From Pedobacter chinensis (GTDB lineage Bacteria > Bacteroidota > Bacteroidia > Sphingobacteriales > Sphingobacteriaceae), in contig NZ_QPKV01000003.1 in the NCBI RefSeq assembly GCF_003339865.1, forward strand, positions 62,001 to 126,000: 64,000 bases of DNA, in the 5' to 3' direction. Under the pieces are notes generated by a model that was given only the letters and a program-made list of their open reading frames with translations, had not been told where the DNA came from and searched no databases. This document shows positions 44,150 to 51,704 of this stretch, piece after piece. How positions within the stretch are numbered: position 1 is the stretch's first letter; the number at the start of each line of letters is the position of its first letter. The translations under genes were made by a program, and so were the position numbers.

Positions 44150-44264
44150 GTTTTAGTATAAATCGATAACTTTATGAGAAAGATTACTATTGGCTTCAGT
44201 TAATAATTGAAGTGGATACCAAATAACTGGGGATTGAAAACGCTTTAAATTTTGAATAAAGATC

Positions 44265-44642
44265 ATGAAAGCACCTGCATATTACCAACCCATTATGCCT
44301 TATCTTATTGTTAAAGATGCAGCAAAATTTATCGACTTCTTAAAAGAGGTTTTCAATGCCGATATCAAGCTGATTGTGCCAAGGGAAGATGGAACAATTA
44401 TGCATGCTGAGGCTGTAATTGATCAGGGCACTGTTATGTTAAGTGATGCTAATGATGAATATCCACCTTCTCCCGCCGGGATGTTTATTTTTTCGCCAAG
44501 AGCCATTGCTTTTTATGATCAGGCAATTGCTTACGGAGCAAAATCTGTACAGGAACCTGATGAACGGGATTACGGTTTGAGCGCAGGCTTTAATGATGAG
44601 TGGGGTAATACCTGGTGGTTAACCGTACCAGGCGAAGAATAG
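44265..44642 (+). CDS. VOC-family (glyoxalase/bleomycin-resistance-like) protein
   Basis: 125 residues with one or two vicinal-oxygen-chelate beta-alpha-beta units, PhnB-like: PIMPYLIVKDAAKFIDFLKEVF, MHAEAVIDQGTVMLSDAND and WGNTWWLTVPGE at the end. Such proteins may be dioxygenases, isomerases or binding proteins; function unknown. Single small gene, convergent with the NlpE-like lipoprotein gene (one base between the stops). Confidence 0.85.
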   Translation: MKAPAYYQPIMPYLIVKDAAKFIDFLKEVFNADIKLIVPREDGTIMHAEAVIDQGTVMLSDANDEYPPSPAGMFIFSPRAIAFYDQAIAYGAKSVQEPDERDYGLSAGFNDEWGNTWWLTVPGEE

Positions 44643-44643
44643 G

Positions 44644-45027
44644 TTACTGACTGCATGGTCCATCAGGAATTTCCTTACTGATTTTAATAACTTTAGTAAC
44701 GACTAAAGTAGAATCAAAATCTGCAGAAACACTGGCTGTATCTGATTTTGCAATATAACCCTCCAGCTCTACATAAACGGGTTCGTATGGTTTTTCAAAT
44801 CCAAGTTTACTGTAAGATAGTTCCAGATTTTTAACACTATCAGCTACCCAATATTCACGGCCATCTTCACATAAGGTAAAAGATTTCATCTCCGGGCCAA
44901 AACTATACAGCCCCTTAACGATTTTAACATTACTTTTTTCTTTCTCAGCTTTTTCCGTTCTATTACAAGCGGTAGCAGCCACGCCAAGTAGCACAACAAA
45001 TACAATTGCTTGTTTAAATAACCTCAT
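44644..45027 (-). CDS. Lipoprotein resembling the NlpE C-terminal OB-fold domain
   Basis: 127 residues. The lipobox is VAATACNR (Cys about 21). The mature domain has GLYSFGPEMKSFTLCEDGREYWV, LELSYSKLGFEKPYEPVYVELEGYI, a pattern like the C-terminal OB domain of the copper/envelope stress lipoprotein NlpE. It starts 1 base after the stop of the LolE-type permease gene, so it belongs to that transcript. Role in envelope stress sensing is only an inference. Confidence 0.65.
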   Translation of the reverse strand: MRLFKQAIVFVVLLGVAATACNRTEKAEKEKSNVKIVKGLYSFGPEMKSFTLCEDGREYWVADSVKNLELSYSKLGFEKPYEPVYVELEGYIAKSDTASVSADFDSTLVVTKVIKISKEIPDGPCSQ

Positions 45028-45028
45028 T

Positions 45029-46255
45029 CTATATAGTTTGATTAATTTGATCTATCTTTTTGACACTTAAATTTGATGACAAAGCTGATGCCAAAAATGA
45101 AAAGACACCTACTGTAACAAATACTAAAATAAAGTCTTTCCATTTTAGGCCAATAGGGTAAGAATTTACCAATGTTCCCTCGCCCATCTCAATTACTCCA
45201 AATGTATGCTGAATATAATAGAAAATCAGTCCTATTAATAAACCCAGTACGCAGCCCGACATGGTAATCATCATTCCCTCCAATAGAAAAATACGCTTAA
45301 TTAATTTTTTACTGGCCCCCAAACTGCTTAAAATGGCAATATCTTTAACCTTATCAATCACCAGCATGGTAAGCGAGCCAACTACATTAAATATAGCGAT
45401 AATCAAAATAAAAGTTAGAATAATATACACCATACTTTTCTCTGAATTGAAAATGTGATGCAGAGAACTGTTTTGTTCTGCACGATTTTGAACTACAAAA
45501 GCTTTACCCAATTTTTCAGCGATCTCATCTTTATATTGATCTACATCGACATTTGGATTAAAATCAATTTCAATTGATGAAACATTTTTGCTTTCATCCA
45601 GTAATTCGCGGGCAAAATCAAGTGGCACAATAATTCCATTATCAAAATCTTGCTGAACCTCAAAAACACCGCTTACACGAATACTTTTCGCAATAAAATC
45701 ATCCGTCGGATTTAAAGAATTTACTGAAATGGTTTTCTTTGGCGAATAAATTTCCAATTCGGTAAAAGGATCTAAAGTGTTTACGGCAAGGTAGCTTTGC
45801 AAAGCCGACCCAATAACCCCATTAAATCCACTTTTATTTTGAAGAACAAATCTTCCTTCTTTAATGGTACTATCCAACTTGGTGTTTTTTAAATAATCTG
45901 AGCTTACGCCTTTAACCAGGCCAACGGCCTGCTTGTCGTTGTATTTTAAAAGTGCCTTCTCTTGTAAAACCTCCGAGAAGGCATAAACATCTTTATTCTT
46001 CCTTAACGATTCGAAATAGGTTGTATTAGGATCAAAAGTTTTACCTTTTGACGGTGTAATGGCTATTTGAGGAGTGATGGTATCGAACATACCAAGTACC
46101 ACTGTTTCCAACCCGTTAAAAACAGAAAGAATAATAATAAGTGCCGCACTGCCAACCATTACACCAACCATTGATATACCAGATATCAAATTAATGGCGT
46201 TGGTGGATTTTTTCGCAAACAGGTAGCGTTTAGCAATGTATAGTGGCGTATTCAC
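45029..46255 (-). CDS. LolC/LolE-type lipoprotein-releasing ABC permease (FtsX domain)
   Basis: 408-residue inner-membrane protein. The first membrane segment is in LISGISMVGVMVGSAALIIILSVFNGLE, a large periplasmic MacB-like domain follows (about 45-265), and three C-terminal helices form the FtsX domain (MVYIILTFILIIAIFNVVGSLTMLVIDKVKDIAILSSLGAS). It probably transfers lipoproteins from the inner membrane with a LolD ATPase, which is not in this window. The start is GTG at 46255, only 4 bases after an exact -7 box. Confidence 0.9.
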   Translation of the reverse strand: MNTPLYIAKRYLFAKKSTNAINLISGISMVGVMVGSAALIIILSVFNGLETVVLGMFDTITPQIAITPSKGKTFDPNTTYFESLRKNKDVYAFSEVLQEKALLKYNDKQAVGLVKGVSSDYLKNTKLDSTIKEGRFVLQNKSGFNGVIGSALQSYLAVNTLDPFTELEIYSPKKTISVNSLNPTDDFIAKSIRVSGVFEVQQDFDNGIIVPLDFARELLDESKNVSSIEIDFNPNVDVDQYKDEIAEKLGKAFVVQNRAEQNSSLHHIFNSEKSMVYIILTFILIIAIFNVVGSLTMLVIDKVKDIAILSSLGASKKLIKRIFLLEGMMITMSGCVLGLLIGLIFYYIQHTFGVIEMGEGTLVNSYPIGLKWKDFILVFVTVGVFSFLASALSSNLSVKKIDQINQTI

Positions 46256-46259
46256 TTGG

Positions 46260-46267
46260 CAAAGATA
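46260..46267 (-). promoter_or_regulatory. Candidate -7 box 4 nt from the permease GTG start
   Basis: Minus-strand TATCTTTG matches TAnnTTTG exactly, followed by CCAA and GTG. An mRNA from here would be leaderless. Confidence 0.5.
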
Positions 46268-46344
46268 GTTAAAAGGTTAGGGTTTAAAGGTAAAAAGCTT
46301 ACGGTTGTAAACCTCTTTCACGTTTTCGTTCCTGCGAAATCCCT

Positions 46345-46983
46345 TTAAAAAAAAGGATTATGTTTTTTCTCAAAACCAATAGTGGTGGCCGGGCCATGAC
46401 CAGGGTAAACTTTGGTTTCATCTGGTAATACAAAAAGTTTATCTGAAATGTTTTGAATGAGTTGCTGATGATTTCCTCCAGGCAAATCACTTCTGCCAAT
46501 GCTCCCATAAAACAGCACATCTCCGCCAATTAAAATATGATCTTTTTTACTGTAAAAGCACAAATGTGCGGGCGAGTGACCAGGAGCGAAAATTAATTCC
46601 AATACACTGTTCCCAAAAGTTATGGTTCCGGTTTCAGGTAAAAACTCATCAGGTAAGGGTGAAACCTCATAACGGCTAAAACCCATTGATGGCGCATAAC
46701 CAGGAACGGCCTCCAATATTGGCAGTTCGCCAATGTGAAACTTTGGCTTTAAGCCATAAGTATCAAATACAAATTTATTCCCGAAAACATGATCCAGGTG
46801 ACAATGGGTGTTTAATAATAAAACAGGTTTAAGATTTTGCTGCCTGATGAAAGAAGCCAATTCATTTTGCTCAAATCCTTCGTACATTCCAGGGTCGATG
46901 ATCACACATTGACTGGTTTCATCATAAAGAACATAAGTGTTTTCACTGTAGGCGTTGAATGTGAATATTTTTACGGTAATCAT
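46345..46983 (-). CDS. MBL-fold metallohydrolase (glyoxalase II-like)
   Basis: 212 residues with metallo-beta-lactamase fold motifs: DIDPG-like VIIDPGMYEGF, metal motif LNTHCHLDHVFGNKF (HxHxDH), FAPGHSPAHLCFY and ILIGGDVLFYGSIGRSDLPGGN, then VYPGHGPATTIGFEK. The HCHLDH motif reads His-Cys-His-Leu-Asp-His, the canonical set. Similar proteins are often hydroxyacylglutathione hydrolase-like, but glutathione is not certain in this group. Ordinary single gene. Confidence 0.92.
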   Translation of the reverse strand: MITVKIFTFNAYSENTYVLYDETSQCVIIDPGMYEGFEQNELASFIRQQNLKPVLLLNTHCHLDHVFGNKFVFDTYGLKPKFHIGELPILEAVPGYAPSMGFSRYEVSPLPDEFLPETGTITFGNSVLELIFAPGHSPAHLCFYSKKDHILIGGDVLFYGSIGRSDLPGGNHQQLIQNISDKLFVLPDETKVYPGHGPATTIGFEKKHNPFF

Positions 46984-47043
46984 ATATTCGATTTTTATTA
47001 AGCTTAATCAATGCGGCCTTATTAATCATTCAGAAAAAGAACC

Positions 47044-47631
47044 TTAATTTTTCCATCTGAAGGTGGAGATTAAGGTATCTATATCTGTTTTAATAAATTT
47101 TACAACTGGTGCAATAGAATCATATTGCGGCCGTTCGTTGAAATATAAAGCTCCCCTAAAATAATGCTTTGCGCTATCGGTTAAAAAAAACTGAACTGAG
47201 GATGCTGTGTTCCCTTCGATAGCGTAATAAATGCCATAAACCTTTTGTCGGGGATAGTTGATTACCCGTTGATCGATTGCACTCGCTTTAATGGTATGCT
47301 TGAAAACCAGCCTTCTTGCATCTTCTACCATTTCATCATATTCTCTTTTATTAGAAACATCATAATAGGTTAAATGCAAATGGCCATTAAACTGTTTAAA
47401 ATGGAGATTATACCAATTTTTTTGTGCATCTCGTGATCTATCCTGTTCTATATTTGCATAAACCGGATATTCAAAGCTAAAAGGAACAGGCTTTACAAAA
47501 GCTGCATATTCTTTCTTTGGAAATTCAATTCTGAAGTAAGCTTTTGGTTTTGGGCTATAATCATTATTCTGACAGGCTGAAAAACATAAAAGCAGAATAA
47601 AGGGAAGAAAGATGAGTTGTTTTAATTTCAT
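47044..47631 (-). CDS. gldD: Gliding motility lipoprotein GldD
   Basis: 195-residue lipoprotein with signal and lipobox LLLCFSACQN (Cys about 19), then GldD-type KAYFRIEFPKKEYAAFVKPVPFSFEYP, DAQKNWYNLHFKQFNGHLHLTYYDV and GIYYAIEGNTASSVQFFLTDS. GldD is part of the gliding/type IX secretion set. The ATG at 47631 is chosen; a longer frame exists upstream but encodes only a translated repeat element (TAKQLYAE) and not a signal peptide. Confidence 0.93.
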   Translation of the reverse strand: MKLKQLIFLPFILLLCFSACQNNDYSPKPKAYFRIEFPKKEYAAFVKPVPFSFEYPVYANIEQDRSRDAQKNWYNLHFKQFNGHLHLTYYDVSNKREYDEMVEDARRLVFKHTIKASAIDQRVINYPRQKVYGIYYAIEGNTASSVQFFLTDSAKHYFRGALYFNERPQYDSIAPVVKFIKTDIDTLISTFRWKN

Positions 47632-47640
47632 AACATTTTC

Positions 47641-47680
47641 AGCATAAAGTTGCTTCGCCGTTCCTTCTTGCAATGGCGAT
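47641..47680. repeat. Half REP-like element upstream of gldD
   Basis: GTTGCTTCGCCGTTCCTTC-TTGCAATGGCG is related to the GAAGCAA/TTGC(A/G)A-type dispersed repeats at 48447-48527 and 62720-62878. It explains a spurious in-frame extension of gldD. Confidence 0.5.
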
Positions 47681-47689
47681 TCAAGATCA

Positions 47690-48433
47690 CTATTTACTCC
47701 ATATTGCCCAGGCTTTTTCAGCTTGCTTATATAACATTTCCAAACCGTTTTTGATTTGAGCTCCCTGTGCAGCTGCTTTAGCTAAAAACGCAGTTTCTAA
47801 AGGATTGTAAACTAAATCGTAGGCTAAATGCTCACTACCTATTTTGCTGTAATCAATTTCCGGAAAGGTATCTACATTGGGTGACATGCCCAAAGGCGTA
47901 GTGTTGATTAGTAATTTATGAGTATTTAAAATTTCAGGTGTGATTTCAGCATATAAAATGGTCTCAGGAACAGCTTTTCTTACCACAACCTGATATTCAA
48001 TGCGCAGTTTTTCCAACACATATTTTACTGCTTTTGCAGCACCACCATCGCCAAATATCAGTGCTTTATTGTGCTGAGGGGTTAACATCGGTTTTAGCGA
48101 TTCTTCAAAACCGTAAGCATCGGTATTAAAACCTTTTAAGTAGGTTTCGCCCTCAAACCTTTTAATGCAAATGCAGTTTACAGCCCCGATCTTTTCTGCG
48201 GCTTCTTCTATCTCATTCAAAAATGGCAAAACGCTTACCTTATGTGGAATAGTTACATTCAATCCGCAGAGAGATGGATTTTCTGTAAGGAGATCTGGTA
48301 AAAATTTTATATCCTCAATTGGAAAAAGCTCATATTGATGGCCCGCAATGCCTTCATTTAGAAATTTCTCTGTAAAATACTTTTTAGAGAAAGAATGAGA
48401 CAGCGGATATCCGATTAAGCCATAAGTTTTCAT
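47690..48433 (-). CDS. aroE: Shikimate dehydrogenase
   Basis: 247-residue enzyme reducing 3-dehydroshikimate to shikimate with NADPH. Substrate motif YGLIGYPLSHSFSKKYF (SxS), catalytic Lys region VTIPHKVSVLPFL, and NADP region ALIFGDGGAAKAVKYVL are present; NTTPLGMSPN and GLEMLYKQAEKAWAIW complete the family pattern. Two ATG codons occur; the second (48433) matches the usual N-terminus, the first (48439) would add two residues. Confidence 0.95.
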   Translation of the reverse strand: MKTYGLIGYPLSHSFSKKYFTEKFLNEGIAGHQYELFPIEDIKFLPDLLTENPSLCGLNVTIPHKVSVLPFLNEIEEAAEKIGAVNCICIKRFEGETYLKGFNTDAYGFEESLKPMLTPQHNKALIFGDGGAAKAVKYVLEKLRIEYQVVVRKAVPETILYAEITPEILNTHKLLINTTPLGMSPNVDTFPEIDYSKIGSEHLAYDLVYNPLETAFLAKAAAQGAQIKNGLEMLYKQAEKAWAIWSK

Positions 48434-48448
48434 ATGCATATATACATG

Positions 48449-48522
48449 ATTGCGAAACAGGAAGCAATCTTAATGCAATATAAGTTAAACTAATGTTCTA
48501 AAACTGCTTCCTGCCTCGCAAT
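48449..48522. repeat. REP-like inverted repeat, variant of the GAGGCACGAAGCA family
   Basis: ATTGCGAAACAGGAAGCA (48449-48466) and TGCTTCCTGCCTCGCAAT (48505-48522) pair with two G-U type mismatches around a 38-base loop. The right arm has the CCTCGCAAT border shared with 62852-62876. Confidence 0.7.
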
Positions 48523-48533
48523 AACGGTATTAT

Positions 48534-49301
48534 TTATTTGGTTTTGTTCAAAAAATAATCAAAAGTATCGCCGCGTAAGCCTAAACGAATGGTTTCCAGT
48601 GGAATCACTTCGGCTGGAGCAATATTTCCAAGGTTTACATTAGAGCCGATTAACTTAATAAACCAAACTTGTTGTTCTTTTTGTGGTGCTTCCCAGATAA
48701 TGGTTTCTTCAGGAATCTGAGTTAAAATCTCGTCAACCAAGCCTTCACGCACTTCGCCACTTCCCCGATAAATACCTACATTTCCTCCTTCACGGGCTTC
48801 AGCGATTACTTTCCATGAGCCAGCCTGAATTTCTGCCTGCATCAGCTTAATCCATTTATATGGAGCAAAAATCTTTGCTGCATCTTTACTGCCAACTTCA
48901 GAAATCACCGTTACCTGCTTGGCCAGCTCGCTAATGAAGTTACATTTTTTATCGTGTTCAATTTCAATAGACCCATCCGAAACTTCGGCATATTCCATCC
49001 CATATTGATCTAAAACACGTTGATAATCAGAAAATTGATCTCGAATGATAAATGCTTCAAATAATGTTCCACCAAAGTAGGTTGGAATGCCTGCACTTTT
49101 ATATAAAGCTAATTTTTCTTTAAGATTTGGGGTAACGTGTGATGTTGCCCAACCTAATTTTACAATATCGGTATGTACGCCAGCAACTTCAATAAAATCT
49201 TCTACCTGACGTAGGCTCAGTCCCTTATCCATAACCATTGTTAAGCCTTTTTGGCGTGGTTTAGATGGACGTTCAGGAACGTTTAATAATGGGTAATTCA
49301 T
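48534..49301 (-). CDS. comA: Phosphosulfolactate synthase (ComA family)
   Basis: 255-residue TIM-barrel enzyme family that adds sulfite to phosphoenolpyruvate giving (R)-phosphosulfolactate, first step of coenzyme M synthesis in methanogens. Recognised from PSKPRQKGLTMVMDKGLSL, IVKLGWATSHVTP, GIPTYFGGTLFEAF, EVSDGSIEI, GSKDAAKIFAP, WKVIAEAREGGNVGIY and WEAPQKEQQVWFIKLIGSNVNLGNI. In Bacteroidota it may serve sulfonate or sulfonolipid metabolism rather than CoM. No ComB or ComC homologue is near. A CACTTTTG box (one mismatch to the -7) ends 7 bases before the ATG. Confidence 0.9.
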   Translation of the reverse strand: MNYPLLNVPERPSKPRQKGLTMVMDKGLSLRQVEDFIEVAGVHTDIVKLGWATSHVTPNLKEKLALYKSAGIPTYFGGTLFEAFIIRDQFSDYQRVLDQYGMEYAEVSDGSIEIEHDKKCNFISELAKQVTVISEVGSKDAAKIFAPYKWIKLMQAEIQAGSWKVIAEAREGGNVGIYRGSGEVREGLVDEILTQIPEETIIWEAPQKEQQVWFIKLIGSNVNLGNIAPAEVIPLETIRLGLRGDTFDYFLNKTK

Positions 49302-49361
49302 ATGCGTACAAAAGTGAAAAAAATTTTGAGATTTATTTGTTAAATTTTTCTCACAAGGCTG

Positions 49362-50765
49362 TTACCTGACATATCTGTTTATAACGTTGATAATGGCGCT
49401 GTTATCTTGCAATTGTGGTAAATATTCAAATAAAATGTAGTGTTTTTCCGGATCAGTTGTTAAAGCCGTTTCCAAATACCCCAATGCATCAGCATAATTG
49501 CCTAAAGCGAAAAGGTAAGCCACCATCCGGTAATATAGCTCTGCAGCTTCAGGATTATTCTTGATTGCTTCGGCCATTGTTTCTGAAGCTTCGAGCAGTT
49601 TTCCTTGTTCATAAAGCACGGTGCTAAAGTCTAACCAGGCCTCAATATCAAGCGGATTATACTCCAATACTTTTTCATAAGCCGTGATAGATTCTTCTAT
49701 TTGTCCGAGCTTGTAATAAGCATCGGCCATAGCAAACCAGAAATCAGCATTTTCAGCTTCTAAATCAATTGCTTTTTTATAAAAATGAAGCGATTCAAAA
49801 TAGCGTTCCTCATGATTCAGGGTTACACCGATTCCAAACCAGGCATCAGCCATTTTAGGGTCCATCTTTACCGATTTTTTATAGTAAGAACGGGCTTCAT
49901 CCATTTTCTCCAGCTTCTCATAACATTCGCCAATGGCACAATAAGTATCGGCATTGGGTGGTTCATATTCGAAAGTCTGTTTATAAACTTCTATCGCTTC
50001 ATCATACTTATCTAATTGTACCAGTGCATTCCCTTTGTTGAAATAAGCAGAACTGAAATCTTCTTTAATCAGGATAGCATAGTCATAAGCATCGATGGCT
50101 TTTTCAAAAAGATTTAGTTTATGGAAACTGTTCCCTAAATTATACCAGGCCGCATAAGAATAAGGATCGGTATCAATATATTGCTGGTAAAACTTGATGC
50201 TCTCCTCCTGTTTATCTAAAACATCATAACAGAATGCCAGCTCGTATAAGCCATCCTGATTTTCCATGTTTTGTTCTAAACTCAACTTAATATAATTAAT
50301 TGCACTTTCGTAATCGCCCATGCTTTGATAAACATAAGCCATCTGCAACAAAATTTCATCGGTGCTTTCCGCTAAAAGTAAAGCCTTTTCATAATTCTCC
50401 AAAGCTTCGCTAAAACGTTCGGTATTTTGAAAAATATTACCACGTAACAAATAAATATCGGGTTCTGATGGTTCTAACAACTCTGCTTTTTGCAGGGCAA
50501 TAAATGCCTTTTCATTATTGTTGGTTAAAATGTAAAGATGAGCTTGCTTAATTAAGAAAACTGTGGCATAAGGATGCTGACTGATTGCAAAATCGACCAC
50601 CTGCAAAGCTTTGACCGGATCATTTTTCTCGATGTAAAAATCTACAATATATTCGAAAGCGCCGGCATCGAAAAAATACTGATCCTGATTGCGGAGCATC
50701 TCTTCGTAACGTTCTACAGAGCGTTGTGCGTCTTCGTTGGATTCAAAAAAGAATTCTTCTTCCAT
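49362..50765 (-). CDS. Cytoplasmic tetratricopeptide-repeat protein
   Basis: 467 residues, almost entirely tandem TPR units of 34 residues (about eleven), e.g. AINYIKLSLEQNMENQDGLY, AAWYNLGNSFHKLNLFEKAI, DAWFGIGVTLNHEERYFESL, EAWLDFSTVLYEQGKLLEAS. The acidic N-terminus (MEEEFFFESNEDAQ) has no signal peptide. The ATG at 50765 is used; a frame extended 15 codons upstream lacks the family start. A scaffolding role is expected but no partner can be named. Confidence 0.92.
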   Translation of the reverse strand: MEEEFFFESNEDAQRSVERYEEMLRNQDQYFFDAGAFEYIVDFYIEKNDPVKALQVVDFAISQHPYATVFLIKQAHLYILTNNNEKAFIALQKAELLEPSEPDIYLLRGNIFQNTERFSEALENYEKALLLAESTDEILLQMAYVYQSMGDYESAINYIKLSLEQNMENQDGLYELAFCYDVLDKQEESIKFYQQYIDTDPYSYAAWYNLGNSFHKLNLFEKAIDAYDYAILIKEDFSSAYFNKGNALVQLDKYDEAIEVYKQTFEYEPPNADTYCAIGECYEKLEKMDEARSYYKKSVKMDPKMADAWFGIGVTLNHEERYFESLHFYKKAIDLEAENADFWFAMADAYYKLGQIEESITAYEKVLEYNPLDIEAWLDFSTVLYEQGKLLEASETMAEAIKNNPEAAELYYRMVAYLFALGNYADALGYLETALTTDPEKHYILFEYLPQLQDNSAIINVINRYVR

Positions 50766-51015
50766 ATTTAATAAAATTAAAGAACCGTGCCAATTAGCAG
50801 AAAAACACATTATAAGTTTACCAATTTTAATTATTCGTTTTAGAAATAATTATTAACATCACTTATTTAAATCGACGTAAATAGCTGAAAATAAAGCTTA
50901 TTCAGTGTGATTAAGATGTGTGGATAATCAGATGATTTTTGCAACATCAGCGGTTCCTTTTCCCTTCTTTCACAAAAATAGTATAATTTTATGGGAGTAA
51001 CGTAATGAAGAAGTC

Positions 51016-51471
51016 ATGAAAAAATACACCATTTTTGTCCTGTTTTTGATGTGTTTGAGTTCAAATCTATTCGCTCAAACTGAAGAGGATGCCATTAAAC
51101 AAACTATAAATAACTTATTTAACGGAATGAAATCTGGTGACAGCGCCATAGCCCGATCGGCTTTTGCAGATGGCTGCATCATGCAAACCATCATCAATAA
51201 AAGTGGAAAAGTATCTGTTCGTACAGAGAAAGTAGATGATTTTTTAAAGTTAATTGGTTCGCCGCACAAAGAAAAATTTGATGAGCGAATCGTATTTAAC
51301 AAGATATTAATTGATGGTCCTCTGGCGGCCGTTTGGACTGACTACAAATTTTATGTTGATGAGAAATTTAGCCATTGTGGGGTAAATTCATTTCAACTCG
51401 TTAAAGGAGAAAAGGGATGGCAGATTGTTTATCTCATTGATACCAGGAGAAAAGATAATTGTAAATCTTAG
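51016..51471 (+). CDS. Exported NTF2-like (lumazine-binding/SnoaL-type) protein
   Basis: 151 residues. The signal peptide ends NLFAQ (about residue 21). The mature domain fits the NTF2-like cone fold of the putative lumazine-binding family: EDAIKQTINNLFNGMKSGDSA, ARSAFADGCIMQTI, AAVWTDYKFYVDEKFSHCGVNSFQLV, KGWQIVYLIDTRR. Function unknown; possible ligand binding or hydrolase-like role in the periplasm. Single gene in its own unit. Confidence 0.85.
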   Translation: MKKYTIFVLFLMCLSSNLFAQTEEDAIKQTINNLFNGMKSGDSAIARSAFADGCIMQTIINKSGKVSVRTEKVDDFLKLIGSPHKEKFDERIVFNKILIDGPLAAVWTDYKFYVDEKFSHCGVNSFQLVKGEKGWQIVYLIDTRRKDNCKS

Positions 51472-51515
51472 TTCATTAGTCATTGGTTCATTGATCATCA
51501 GTTCACTAGTTGCAA
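51471..51515. repeat. Three degenerate 15-bp direct repeats
   Basis: GTTCATTAGTCATTG, GTTCATTGATCATCA and GTTCACTAGTTGCAA occur at exact 15-base spacing, beginning at the last base of the NTF2-like gene's stop codon. Non-coding. Confidence 0.6.
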
Positions 51516-51630
51516 ACCGATGCTGATTTTATATTGGCAAACCTTGCCTAAGCCATTTTACTTTTTATAAATCTTTTAGAGTTGAAAACTTTCTTACTAA
51601 AACGCCAGTAAAGTTGTCAACTCTTAGAAA

Positions 51631-51669
51631 CTAAAAGCTCCACAGACTTTTGATCTGTGAAGCTTTTAG
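51631..51669 (-). terminator. Long-stem terminator of the M1 peptidase gene
   Basis: CTAAAAGCTCCACAGA (51631-51646) and TCTGTGAAGCTTTTAG (51654-51669) pair over 16 bases with one mismatch around a 7-base loop. It lies 36 bases after the minus-strand stop and may also serve the plus-strand gene. Confidence 0.75.
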
Positions 51670-51704
51670 TTTAGCTATTATTAAAAAACAGTGATTGCCT
51701 GATT

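Noticed and set aside
47632..47673. Upstream in-frame extension of gldD
   Set aside because: It is the translation of a REP-like element and would destroy the lipoprotein signal.
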